A DNA stretch of 38,722 bases, taken from the NCBI RefSeq assembly GCF_030849505.1, contig NZ_JAUJFI010000040.1, positions 1-38,722 of the forward strand, written 5' to 3'. A model generated the notes under the pieces. The model had not been told where the DNA came from. It saw only the letters and a program-made list of their open reading frames with translations, and searched no databases. This stretch comes from Azospirillum isscasi. Lineage in GTDB: Bacteria; Pseudomonadota; Alphaproteobacteria; Azospirillales; Azospirillaceae. Each line of letters begins with the position of its first letter. Position 1 is the first letter of the stretch. A program made the translations under genes and the position numbers. This document shows positions 22,448 through 30,517 of this stretch, one piece after another.

Positions 22448-24154
22448 TTACTCGTCGTTCTGCTGCTTGCGCTTCAGAGCGGCACCCAGGATGTCGCCCA
22501 GCGAGGCGCCCGAGTCGGACGAACCGTACTCGGCCATCGCCTGCTTCTCCTCCTCCATCTCGCGGGCCTTGATGGACAGCGAGATGCGGCGGGAGCCGCG
22601 GTCGATCTGGGTCACCTTCGCGTCGACCTTCTCGCCGACGGCGAAGCGGTCCGGACGCTGCTCCGAACGGTCGCGGGACAGGTCCGACTTGCGGATGAAG
22701 CCGGTGTAGCCCTCGCCGACCGTGACCTCGATGCCACCGTCGGTGACCTGGGTGACGGTGCAGGTGACGACCTCGTTCTTCTTCAGGCCGGCCGTGGCAG
22801 CCTCGAACGGATCGTTCGCGAGCTGCTTGATGCCGAGGGAGATGCGCTCCTTCTCGACGTCGACGTCCAGGACCTTGACCTTGACGCGGTCGCCCTTCTT
22901 GTACTCGGCGATGGCCTCCTCACCCGACTTGTTCCAGTCGAGGTCGGACATGTGGACCATGCCGTCGATGTCGCCCGGCAGACCGACGAACAGACCGAAC
23001 TCGGTGATGTTCTTGACCTCGCCTTCCAGCTCCGTGCCCGGGCCGAACTTGTCGAGGAAGGTCTCCCACGGGTTGTCCAGGCACTGCTTGAGGCCCAGGC
23101 TGATGCGGCGCTTCTGCGGATCGACGTCCAGGACCATGACCTCGACTTCCTGCGAAGTCGACACGATCTTGCCCGGATGGACGTTCTTCTTCGTCCAGGA
23201 CATCTCCGAGACGTGCACCAGGCCCTCGATCCCCGGCTCCAGCTCCACGAAGGCGCCGTAGTCGGTGATGTTGGTGACGCGGCCCTTGAACCGCGAGCTG
23301 ACCGGGTACTTGGCTTCCACGCCTTCCCACGGATCGGCTTCCAGCTGCTTCATGCCGAGGCTGATGCGCTGGGTCTCCGGGTTGAAGCGGATGACCTGGA
23401 CCGTGACGGTCTGGCCGATCTGCAGGGCCTCGGACGGGTGGTTGATGCGGCGCCACGCGATGTCGGTGACGTGCAGCAGGCCATCGACGCCACCCAGATC
23501 CACGAACGCGCCGTAGTCGGTGATGTTCTTGACCACACCCTGCAGAACCTGGCCTTCCTTGAGGTTGGCCACCAGCTCCGAACGGGCCTCCGCACGGCTC
23601 TCTTCGAGCACGGCGCGGCGCGACACGACGATGTTGCCGCGCGAGCGGTCCATCTTCAGGATCTGGAAGGGCTGCGGGGTGCCCAGCAGCGGGGAGATGT
23701 CGCGGACCGGACGGATGTCCACCTGCGAACCCGGCAGGAACGCCACGGCGCCCGACAGATCGACGGTGAAGCCGCCCTTGACGCGGCCGAAGATGACGCC
23801 GGTGACGCGGGTCTGGTCCTGGAAGGACTTCTCCAGCAGCGCCCAGGCCTCTTCGCGCTTGGCCTTCTCACGCGACAGAACGGCTTCGCCGTTCTTGTCT
23901 TCCATACGCTCCAGATACACCTCGACGGTGTCGCCCGCCTTCAGCTCGGGCGGCTGGCCGGCAACGGCGAATTCCTTCAGCGCGACGCGGCCTTCCGACT
24001 TCAGGCCGACGTCGATGGTGACCATGTCGTTCTCGACGGAGACGACGCGGCCCTTGACGACCGAGCCTTCGAGGGACTCGGCCGTGCCGAGCGACTCCTC
24101 GAGCAGAGCCGCAAAGCTTTCCTTCTCGCCGGTCCGGGCCATAGCTTGTGCCAT
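22448..24154 (-). CDS. rpsA: 30S ribosomal protein S1
   Basis: A 568-residue RNA-binding protein needed for initiation on most mRNAs. Six S1 (OB-fold) repeats run in series. The first two (VVKGRVVSVENDMVTIDVGL and VTGVIFGRVKGGFTVDLSG) are the ribosome-binding, diverged copies. The next four have the canonical GxVxNITDYGAFVxL pattern, such as GVVKNITDYGAFVDLGGVDG and GRVTNITDYGAFVELEPG. The start MAQAMARTGEKESF at 24154 has AGGAG seven bases upstream. It follows cmk by 154 bases, the usual cmk-rpsA order. The leader carries a perfect hairpin. Confidence 0.97.
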   Translation of the reverse strand: MAQAMARTGEKESFAALLEESLGTAESLEGSVVKGRVVSVENDMVTIDVGLKSEGRVALKEFAVAGQPPELKAGDTVEVYLERMEDKNGEAVLSREKAKREEAWALLEKSFQDQTRVTGVIFGRVKGGFTVDLSGAVAFLPGSQVDIRPVRDISPLLGTPQPFQILKMDRSRGNIVVSRRAVLEESRAEARSELVANLKEGQVLQGVVKNITDYGAFVDLGGVDGLLHVTDIAWRRINHPSEALQIGQTVTVQVIRFNPETQRISLGMKQLEADPWEGVEAKYPVSSRFKGRVTNITDYGAFVELEPGIEGLVHVSEMSWTKKNVHPGKIVSTSQEVEVMVLDVDPQKRRISLGLKQCLDNPWETFLDKFGPGTELEGEVKNITEFGLFVGLPGDIDGMVHMSDLDWNKSGEEAIAEYKKGDRVKVKVLDVDVEKERISLGIKQLANDPFEAATAGLKKNEVVTCTVTQVTDGGIEVTVGEGYTGFIRKSDLSRDRSEQRPDRFAVGEKVDAKVTQIDRGSRRISLSIKAREMEEEKQAMAEYGSSDSGASLGDILGAALKRKQQNDE

Positions 24155-24236
24155 TGAAACTCCTAAGGTTGGCCGAAAGCGATCCCGCCATGGCCCACCC
24201 CGCGGCAAAACGGGACAAGCCTCGATGGGACCGCCG

Positions 24237-24257
24237 CGCCGGGCACCACGCCCGGCG
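24237..24257. other. Stem-loop in the rpsA leader
   Basis: CGCCGGGC (24237-24244) and GCCCGGCG (24250-24257) form a perfect 8-bp GC stem with a 5-base loop, 82 bases ahead of the rpsA start on the minus strand. S1 is commonly autoregulated through its leader RNA, so this could be part of such control. It could equally be a terminator remnant after cmk; no U-run follows. Confidence 0.45.
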
Positions 24258-24308
24258 ACTTGGTTGACATGCGTTCCATGGAGGGCGGAAGCGCCCGGAC
24301 CCTGATGC

Positions 24309-24971
24309 TCAGACCTTGGGGCCGAAACCGGTTTTCGTTCCGATAAAGGCGGTCGCCGCTGCGAACGCCTGGTCGGCGTCGAGGGCGGAGGTATCAAGCA
24401 CAAAAGCGTCGGCAGCCGGCCGGAGCGGTGCTACCGTCCTCTGGCTGTCGCGCGCGTCACGGGCCTTCATGTCCTCCAGGACGTCGGACGGTATAGCCGG
24501 AATCCCGCGCTCCCGCAACTCCTTGAGTCGCCGCTCGGCCCGCACCTCCACCGAAGCGGTAACGAACAGCTTGGCATCGGCGTTCGGGCATACGACCGTC
24601 CCGACGTCCCGCCCGTCCAGCACCGCCCCCGGCGCGCCGCCGGGCGGGGTCTGGGCGAAGCGCCGCTGGAAATCGAGCAGGGCCGCCCGCACCTCCGGCA
24701 CCGCCGCGACCTTGGAAGCGGCCTGCGCCGCCTCGTCGCTGCGCAGCGCCGGGTCGTTCAGAATGCCGTCCTCCGGCTGCAACGCGCGGGCAGCCTGCGC
24801 CGCTACCTCCGCGTCCGCCGGGTCGCCGCCCGCGCGCAGGACGGCGACGCCGACCGCGCGGTAGAGCGCGCCGGTGTCGAGATGCGCGAATCCGTAAGTC
24901 CGGGCGACCCGCTTGGACAGCGTGCCCTTGCCCGCCGCCGCGGGGCCGTCGATGGCGATGACCAGACCCAT
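24309..24971 (-). CDS. cmk: Cytidylate kinase
   Basis: Phosphorylates CMP/dCMP with ATP. The 220 residues begin [23 protein letters not shown] with the P-loop, then [14 protein letters not shown] (nucleotide-monophosphate site), [24 protein letters not shown], and a lid-like region [10 protein letters not shown]...[13 protein letters not shown]. It starts five bases after the aroA stop, so aroA-cmk is translationally close, and rpsA follows. This order is common to most proteobacteria. The frame is open through aroA in a different phase, which is only a shadow. Confidence 0.96.
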   Translation of the reverse strand: MGLVIAIDGPAAAGKGTLSKRVARTYGFAHLDTGALYRAVGVAVLRAGGDPADAEVAAQAARALQPEDGILNDPALRSDEAAQAASKVAAVPEVRAALLDFQRRFAQTPPGGAPGAVLDGRDVGTVVCPNADAKLFVTASVEVRAERRLKELRERGIPAIPSDVLEDMKARDARDSQRTVAPLRPAADAFVLDTSALDADQAFAAATAFIGTKTGFGPKV

Positions 24972-24976
24972 CGCCC

Positions 24977-26314
24977 TCACACCCCCGCGATCTTCGCGCC
25001 GACGCCGTTCATCAGGCCGACGAAACCGGGGAAGCTGGTGTCGATGAAGGCGCCGTCGTCCACCTGGACCGGCTCCGCGGTCGCCATGCCCAGCACCAGG
25101 AAGCTCATGGCGATGCGGTGGTCCATGGCGGTGGCGACGGTGGCGCCGCCCTGCGGCGGCTTGCCGGTGCCGTAGACGGTCAGGCTGTCGTCGGCCCCGA
25201 CCTCCACCTTCACGCCGCACTTGGTCAGCCCGTCGGCGACCATGGCGAGGCGGTCGCTCTCCTTCACGCGCAGTTCCTTCAGGCCGAGCATGACGGTGGT
25301 GCCCTCCGCACAGGCGGCGGCGGCGGCGAGGATCGGGTATTCGTCGATCATGCTGGGCGCGCGGTCCGCCGGGACGACGATGCCCTTCAGCGGGCCGTGC
25401 TTCACCCGCAGGTCGGCCACCGGCTCGCCCGCCTCGTCGCGGCGGTTCTCGAAGGCGATGTCGGCGCCCATCTCGACCAGCGTGTCGTAGAGGCCGGTGC
25501 GGCGCGGGTTCATGCCGACGCCGGGCAGCAGCAGCTCCGAGCCGGGACGCAGCAGCGCCGCGACCGCCGGGAAGGCGGCGGAGCTGGGGTCGGCGGGCAC
25601 GACGACCGCGCGCCCCGTCAGCTCCGGCTGGCCGGTGACGGACACGGCCAGCGCGCCGTCCTCCATCCGCTCGGTCGTCACGGTGGCGCCGAAATGGCGC
25701 AGCATCAGCTCGGTGTGGTCGCGGGTCGGCTCCGCCTCGATCACGGTGGTGGTGCCGGCGGTGTTCAGGCCGCAGAGGATGATCGCCGACTTCACCTGGG
25801 CGGAGGCCACCGGCAGGCGGTAGGTGATCGGAACCGTGCGGTCGCTGCCCACCACGGTCAGCGGCAGCCGCCCGCCGGACCGCCCGACGAAGCGAGCGCC
25901 CATCTGCTCCAGCGGGCCGGTGACACGGGCCATCGGGCGCTTGTTCAGCGAGGCGTCGCCGGTGAAGACGCAGGTGATCGGATGCGACGCGACGAGGCCC
26001 ATCAGCAGGCGCGCCGCCGTGCCGCTGTTGCCCATGTCGAGCACCTGCGCCGGCTCGCCCAGACCGCCCAGACCGACGCCGCGCACGCGCCACACGCCGT
26101 CGTCCCCACGCTCCGCCCGGGCGCCCAGCAGGCGCATGGCGGCGGCGGTGTTCAGCACGTCCTCCCCTTCCAGCAGGCCGTGGATGACGGTCTCGCCCAC
26201 CGCCACGGCGCCCAGCATCAGCGACCGGTGCGAAATGGACTTGTCGCCCGGCACGCGGATGGTGCCGGCCAGAGCGCCGGTGACGGATGAGCGAAGCGGC
26301 TTCGCCTGCAGCAT
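24977..26314 (-). CDS. aroA: 3-phosphoshikimate 1-carboxyvinyltransferase (EPSP synthase)
   Basis: Condenses shikimate-3-phosphate with PEP. The 445 residues show [15 protein letters not shown] near residue 20, [109 protein letters not shown] and [15 protein letters not shown]. The glycine-alanine segment and overall pattern look like the class II (CP4-type) form rather than the enteric one, for example LLMGLVASH and [13 protein letters not shown]. This typing is from memory of the motifs. The start at 26314 has GAGGG ten bases upstream. Confidence 0.96.
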   Translation of the reverse strand: MLQAKPLRSSVTGALAGTIRVPGDKSISHRSLMLGAVAVGETVIHGLLEGEDVLNTAAAMRLLGARAERGDDGVWRVRGVGLGGLGEPAQVLDMGNSGTAARLLMGLVASHPITCVFTGDASLNKRPMARVTGPLEQMGARFVGRSGGRLPLTVVGSDRTVPITYRLPVASAQVKSAIILCGLNTAGTTTVIEAEPTRDHTELMLRHFGATVTTERMEDGALAVSVTGQPELTGRAVVVPADPSSAAFPAVAALLRPGSELLLPGVGMNPRRTGLYDTLVEMGADIAFENRRDEAGEPVADLRVKHGPLKGIVVPADRAPSMIDEYPILAAAAACAEGTTVMLGLKELRVKESDRLAMVADGLTKCGVKVEVGADDSLTVYGTGKPPQGGATVATAMDHRIAMSFLVLGMATAEPVQVDDGAFIDTSFPGFVGLMNGVGAKIAGV

Positions 26315-26417
26315 GGGAACGGACCCTCGAGAAAAACGGTGGACTGGCCGCAGTACCTAGCACAGAGGCGGGGTCGAAGCGAGGGGGGCGCCAGCGCAAT
26401 GGCTGGACGGCCGATGA

Positions 26418-26476
26418 ACCACAGAGACACGGAGGGCGGTCATGCTCGCGGCAGCCCTCCTCCGTGTCTCCGTGGT
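26418..26476. repeat. ACCACAGAGACACGGAGG-type inverted repeat
   Basis: Arms at 26418-26436 and 26455-26476 are near-complementary (ACCACAGAGACACGGAG against CTCCGTGTCTCCGTGGT, one mismatch plus a three-base bulge) around an 18-base loop. The sequence is a familiar dispersed intergenic motif in environmental bacteria. It lies between the ggt stop and the aroA start on the minus strand, where it may act as a terminator for ggt. Confidence 0.65.
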
Positions 26477-26513
26477 GAAAGGAGGTGCCGCCGTGTTTGC
26501 CCGACCGCTCCCG

Positions 26514-28304
26514 TCAATCCCCGACCGCCACGCCCTCGCGCCGGGTGTCCGCACCGCCGGACAGCCCCTGGCCGGTCACGGTGATCGCCTGGGTGCCGGA
26601 GGTCAGCTCCATCGCCTTGACCGCGTGGCCCCGCGCCTCCAGCGCCGCCGCCCAGCCTTCCGCCTCGGTGCCCTGTTCCAGTTCGGTCGGGCCGTTGCGG
26701 CTGCCGAAATTGGGGGCGTCCACCGCCGCCTGCGGGTCGAGGCCCCAATCAAGAAGCGCGATCAGCGTCTTGCCCACATAATTGATGATGTTGCTGCCCC
26801 CCGGCGACCCCACCGACGCCACCAGCGCGCCATCGCGGAAGACGAGCGTCGGCGCCATGGAGCTGCGCGGGCGCTTGCCCGGTTCCACGCGGTTGGCGAC
26901 GGGCTTGCCGTCCTCCGTGGGGGTGAAGGCGAAGTCGGTCAGCTCGTTGTTCAGCAGGAAGCCCCGCACCATCAGGCGCGAGCCGAAGCCGTCCTCGATG
27001 GTGGTGGTCATGGCGACCGCGTTGCCCGCCCCGTCCACGACGGAGATGTGGCTGGTCCCGTGCTCCTCCGCCTCGGCGAAGCCCCAGGCGCGGCCCTCCC
27101 TGAAGGGCGGTTCGCCCGGCTGGGCCTTGCCCATGGACCGGTCGCCGACCAGCGCGGCGCGGCCCGCCAGATAGCTGCGGTCGAGCAGCCCCCTCACCGG
27201 CACCGTCACGAAATCCGGATCGGCCAGATAGAGTCCGCGGTCGGCGAAGGCGAGGCGACCGGCCTCCGAGAACCAGTGCGCCGCCAGCGCCGGGTCGCCG
27301 CGGGTCGCCGCCATGTCGCGGCCTTCCAGGACGGCGAGCATCTGCAGCACCGCGATCCCGCCGGAACTGGGCGGCCCCATGCCGCACAGGGTGTAGGCGC
27401 GGTAGGGGCCGCAGACCGGTTCCCGCTCCGCCACGCGGTAGGCTTTCAGGTCGGCCTCGGTCAGGTCGCCGGGGTTGGTGGGGTGGCCGGTCACCGCCTT
27501 TACGATGTCGGCGGCGATGGGACCCTCGTAGAAGGCGGCGGAGCCCTTTTCCGCGATGGCGCGCAGGGTCGCCGCGAAGTCCGGGTTCCTCAGCACATGG
27601 CCGACCGGCCAGGGCGTGCCGTCCGGCTGGTAGAAATAGGCGCGCGCCGTGGGGTTGGCCGGCAGGAACCGTTCCATCGCCAGTTGGCCGTTCAGCCGCG
27701 GGCTGACCGTGAAGCCGTTCTCGGCCAGCGCGATGGCGCGCTCGAACAGGCGGGGCCAAGGCAGTTTTCCGTAGGTCTGGTGAGCGTACTCCAGAAGCTT
27801 CACCGTGCCCGGCACACCGACGGACCGCCCGCCGACCACCGCGTCGTAGAAGGGCATCGGCTTGCCGTCCGCACCCAGGAAGCGCCCGGAAGTCGCCGCG
27901 GCGGGCGCCGTCTCGCGCCCGTCGATGGAGGTCACCGCCCGGGTGACCGCCTCGTAATGCAGCAGGAAGGCGCCGCCCCCGATGCCGGAGCTTTGCGGCT
28001 CCACCAGATTGAGGACGAGCTGAACGGCGATGGCCGCATCCACCGCGCTGCCGCCCGCCCGCAGGATCTCCCGCCCGGCCTCCGCCGCCAGCGGATTCGC
28101 CGCGGCGACCATGTGGCGGGCGGCGGTATCGACGTTGCGGCTGCCGCGCCCGGTCGCGCGTTCCGGCGCCACGTCGCCCGCGGCGGATGGCGCTGTCTGG
28201 GGTGCCGTCTGGGGCGCCGTCTGGGCCAGGGCACCAGGCGGCAGCGCCGCCAGCAGGCCGGCGCACAGCGCGGCCCGCCAGCGGCGGGACAACAGGATCG
28301 GCAT
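26514..28304 (-). CDS. ggt: Gamma-glutamyltransferase, periplasmic
   Basis: A 596-residue precursor cleaving gamma-glutamyl bonds such as glutathione. The signal peptide runs from MPILLSRRWRAALCAGLLAAL to a site after GALA (about residue 25), followed by a QTAPQTAPQTAP repeat. The large-subunit part has GGSAVDAAIAVQLVLNLVEP, SSGIGGGAFLLHY and DGRETAP. Autoprocessing and catalysis use the threonine of HGTSHISVVD (about T417), which begins the small subunit. GFGSRLMV, SSMAPTLVF and VGSPGGSNIINYVGK follow. The ATG at 28304 has GGGGAGG six bases upstream and was preferred to 28322 and 28445. It is divergent from the TIGR02300 gene. Confidence 0.95.
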   Translation of the reverse strand: MPILLSRRWRAALCAGLLAALPPGALAQTAPQTAPQTAPSAAGDVAPERATGRGSRNVDTAARHMVAAANPLAAEAGREILRAGGSAVDAAIAVQLVLNLVEPQSSGIGGGAFLLHYEAVTRAVTSIDGRETAPAAATSGRFLGADGKPMPFYDAVVGGRSVGVPGTVKLLEYAHQTYGKLPWPRLFERAIALAENGFTVSPRLNGQLAMERFLPANPTARAYFYQPDGTPWPVGHVLRNPDFAATLRAIAEKGSAAFYEGPIAADIVKAVTGHPTNPGDLTEADLKAYRVAEREPVCGPYRAYTLCGMGPPSSGGIAVLQMLAVLEGRDMAATRGDPALAAHWFSEAGRLAFADRGLYLADPDFVTVPVRGLLDRSYLAGRAALVGDRSMGKAQPGEPPFREGRAWGFAEAEEHGTSHISVVDGAGNAVAMTTTIEDGFGSRLMVRGFLLNNELTDFAFTPTEDGKPVANRVEPGKRPRSSMAPTLVFRDGALVASVGSPGGSNIINYVGKTLIALLDWGLDPQAAVDAPNFGSRNGPTELEQGTEAEGWAAALEARGHAVKAMELTSGTQAITVTGQGLSGGADTRREGVAVGD

Positions 28305-28510
28305 CCGGTTCCTCCCCTTCATCGTTGCGTCCGGCTTCGCGGCATGGCGGACCGGCACATGGGGAAGTTTGGAGCGGACAGGGCGGCCCTGCCACACCGT
28401 CGGCGGCATACGGCGAACTTTTTTTTGACAAGCGCCCGCGGGCATGGCAAAGGGCGCGGCTTGTAATTCCCGAATTGGGCATTCCCTAGGAACGTGACGG
28501 AGGACGAGGC

Positions 28511-28906
28511 GTGGCCAAACCCGAATGGGGCGTCAAGCGCATCTGCCCGAGCTGTGGCGCGCGCTATTACGATCTGCGCAAGGACCCGCCGGTGTGCCCG
28601 AGCTGCGGATCGCAGTTCGATCCCGAGGCGTTGCTGAAGTCCCGCAAGGCGCGCCCGGCGCCGGTCGACGACGTGAAGAAGGCTCCGGTGGTCTCGGAAG
28701 ACGAGGACGTCGAGACCGAGAGCGAGGACGAAGAGGCGGCGGACCTCGACGAGGTCGAGGACGACGTCTCCGTCGAGGACATTGAGGAAACCGACGAGAC
28801 GCCGGAAGACGAGGACGACGTCCTGATCGAGGACACCTCGGAACTGGGCGAGGACGACATGGACGAGGTCGTCGACGTCGAAGGCGAGGACGAGGAGGAG
28901 CGCTGA
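28511..28906 (+). CDS. TIGR02300-type acidic protein with N-terminal zinc ribbon
   Basis: A 131-residue alphaproteobacterial protein. The first 45 residues form a CPSC...CPSC motif (ICPSCGARYYDLRKDPPVCPSCGSQF), a likely zinc ribbon, with the FYDL-like YYDLRKDPP segment of the family. The rest is almost pure Asp/Glu with interspersed Val, Ser and Thr, surely disordered and highly charged. The function is unknown. Initiation is at GTG 28511 with GGAGG eight bases ahead. A TTGACA at 28425-28430 could be its -35, but a -10 at the right spacing is not evident. It lies upstream of tRNA-Ala, a position often conserved in the group. Confidence 0.92.
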   Translation: MAKPEWGVKRICPSCGARYYDLRKDPPVCPSCGSQFDPEALLKSRKARPAPVDDVKKAPVVSEDEDVETESEDEEAADLDEVEDDVSVEDIEETDETPEDEDDVLIEDTSELGEDDMDEVVDVEGEDEEER

Positions 28907-28959
28907 CCGGCGCCCTTCCGGAGGGGCGGAAAAAAGGTGGGCGGGGCCGAATTTTTCTC

Positions 28960-28988
28960 TTGCATCGAACCCCCGTCCTCACCAATAT
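28960..28988 (+). promoter_or_regulatory. Candidate promoter for tRNA-Ala
   Basis: TTGCAT (28960-28965) and CAATAT (28983-28988) are spaced 17 bases apart, the second ending 45 bases before the tRNA. The -10 match is poor (three of six), so this is weak. Confidence 0.3.
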
Positions 28989-29032
28989 CCCGCTCCACCG
29001 AGGCAGGCCACCGGCCAGCCACCCAGAGTTTC

Positions 29033-29108
<76 letters not shown>

Positions 29109-29116
29109 AACACCCG

Positions 29117-29146
29117 AAGGGCCTGCGCAGCGATGCGCGGGCCCTT
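29117..29146 (+). terminator. Hairpin terminator after tRNA-Ala
   Basis: AAGGGCC (29117-29123) pairs with GGCCCTT (29140-29146), with an inner TGCGC/GCGCG pairing that extends the stem, followed by TGGCGTTTC. It starts nine bases after the tRNA CCA end. Confidence 0.7.
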
Positions 29147-29185
29147 TGGCGTTTCGGGTCGCATTCTTCCTCCGCCACCTCCGTC

Positions 29186-29199
29186 TTGACAGGCGTCAA
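29186..29199. promoter_or_regulatory. CRP/FNR-family operator (TTGAC-N4-GTCAA)
   Basis: TTGACAGGCGTCAA is a perfect inverted repeat TTGAC-aggc-GTCAA, of the FixK/FNR/DNR form TTGAY-N4-RTCAA. Its centre is 77.5 bases before the start of the Cys/Gly-tailed gene, so activation from about -41.5 would start transcription near 29234, giving a leader of about 36 bases. Which regulator binds is unknown. Confidence 0.6.
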
Positions 29200-29269
29200 G
29201 GAACCCATTCTGGTGCGCCGGCAGTTTCGGCTGCGCCGACTTCCTTCCCTTTCCCGCTTCGGATACGCC

Positions 29270-29539
29270 ATGGCCGACACCCTGACCGCCGACACCACCC
29301 TGGGCGCGTTGAGCGCCCTCGATCCGAACGCCGTGAACCGGCTGGCGCAGATCCACCCGGTCTTCAACCCCGGTGTCGGCGTGCCGGACAGCGCCAGCCT
29401 GGGCGACCTTGCCAAGGCCACCGGCATCCCGCTGGACGTGTTGCTGGCCGCCGCGCGCGGCGCCATCCACGTCACCGCCCCGGCGGGGGGCTGCGGCTGC
29501 GGCGGCGGGGGCGGGGGCTGCGGCACGCCCAAGCACTGA
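29270..29539 (+). CDS. Small DUF1858-like protein with a Cys/Gly-rich tail
   Basis: An 89-residue protein. Residues 1-68 are a helical domain (LGALSALDPNAVNRLAQIHPVFN, then SASLGDLAKATGIPLDVLLAAARGAIH) that resembles DUF1858/ScdA-N-type domains of hybrid-cluster and nitric-oxide-related proteins, tentatively. The last 17 residues contain GGCGCGGGGGGC, three cysteines in a glycine tail that could bind a metal or Fe-S cluster. The ATG at 29270 is the natural start; the frame runs back to 28937 through the tRNA and is not coding there. A perfect FNR-type site upstream suggests induction by oxygen limitation or NO. The function is unassigned. Confidence 0.7.
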   Translation: MADTLTADTTLGALSALDPNAVNRLAQIHPVFNPGVGVPDSASLGDLAKATGIPLDVLLAAARGAIHVTAPAGGCGCGGGGGGCGTPKH

Positions 29540-29614
29540 ACGCTTTTCCCCTCCCATTCCCGGCACCGGCCCCCACCTGTTGGTCAGGCCCATCATCGGG
29601 AACGGGAGAAGAGC

Positions 29615-30517
29615 ATGACGACGGCCCCAACATCGACCGAGTCTCCGGACGGCTGGCTGGAGACGGTGGTCGTTCCGCGCACCAGCGACATCGGCGGGTT
29701 CGAGGTGCGGCGCGCCCTGCCCTCCGTCCGCAAGCGGATGGTCGGGCCGTTCGTCTTCCTCGACCAGATGGGGCCGGCCATCCTGAAGGCCGGGTCGGGC
29801 ATCGACGTGCGCCCCCACCCGCACATCGGGCTGGCCACCGTCACCTATCTGTTCGACGGCGAAATCCTGCACCGGGACAGCCTGGGCACCGTCCTGCCGA
29901 TCCGTCCGGGGGCGGTGAACTGGATGACCGCCGGGCGCGGCATCGCCCATTCCGAACGCTCCGCCACCGACGAGCGCGGGCGCGACCGGCTGCTGTCGGG
30001 CATCCAGTCCTGGGTCGCCCTACCCAAAAGCCATGAGGAAACCGACCCCGCCTTCGTCCATCTCGGCGCCGACGAGCTGCCGGTGGTGGAGGGCGAGGGC
30101 AAGCGGCTGCGCGTCGTGGCGGGTCAGGCGTACGGTGTAGGTTCGCCCATGAACACCTTGTGGGACACGCTGTACGTCGATGCGGCTCTGGACGCCGGCG
30201 CCCGCCTGCCCATCGACCGGGAGACGGAGGAACGGGCGCTCTACATCGCCGACGGCACCGTCACCATCCACGGCGACCGCTTCGAATCCGGGCGGCTTCT
30301 CGTGCTGCGCCCCGGCGACGCGGTGACGGTGGAGGCCGAAACGCCCGCCCGCCTGATCCTGCTGGGCGGCGCCGTGATGGACGGTCCGCGCCACATCTGG
30401 TGGAACTTCGTGTCCAGCCGCCAGGACCGCATCGAACAGGCCAAGGCCGAATGGAAGGCCGGTGCATTCGACGCCGTTCCCGGCGAGACGGAGTTCATTC
30501 CCCTTCCGGAACGGTGA
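29615..30517 (+). CDS. Pirin family protein (second paralogue)
   Basis: A 300-residue bicupin distinct from the pirin at 11105-11953. It has an extended N-terminus and the metal-ligand segments VRPHPHIGLATVTYLFDG (two histidines) and VNWMTAGRGIAHSERS (histidine and glutamate), with an FVFLDQMGP start typical of pirins. The C-terminal cupin has lost most ligands, as usual. GGGAGAAG precedes the ATG at 29615. The 3' end overlaps the end of the MoeA-fusion gene by 23 bases on the opposite strand, so termination of both must occur inside the other's coding sequence. Role uncertain (iron-binding regulator or quercetinase-like). Confidence 0.93.
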   Translation: MTTAPTSTESPDGWLETVVVPRTSDIGGFEVRRALPSVRKRMVGPFVFLDQMGPAILKAGSGIDVRPHPHIGLATVTYLFDGEILHRDSLGTVLPIRPGAVNWMTAGRGIAHSERSATDERGRDRLLSGIQSWVALPKSHEETDPAFVHLGADELPVVEGEGKRLRVVAGQAYGVGSPMNTLWDTLYVDAALDAGARLPIDRETEERALYIADGTVTIHGDRFESGRLLVLRPGDAVTVEAETPARLILLGGAVMDGPRHIWWNFVSSRQDRIEQAKAEWKAGAFDAVPGETEFIPLPER

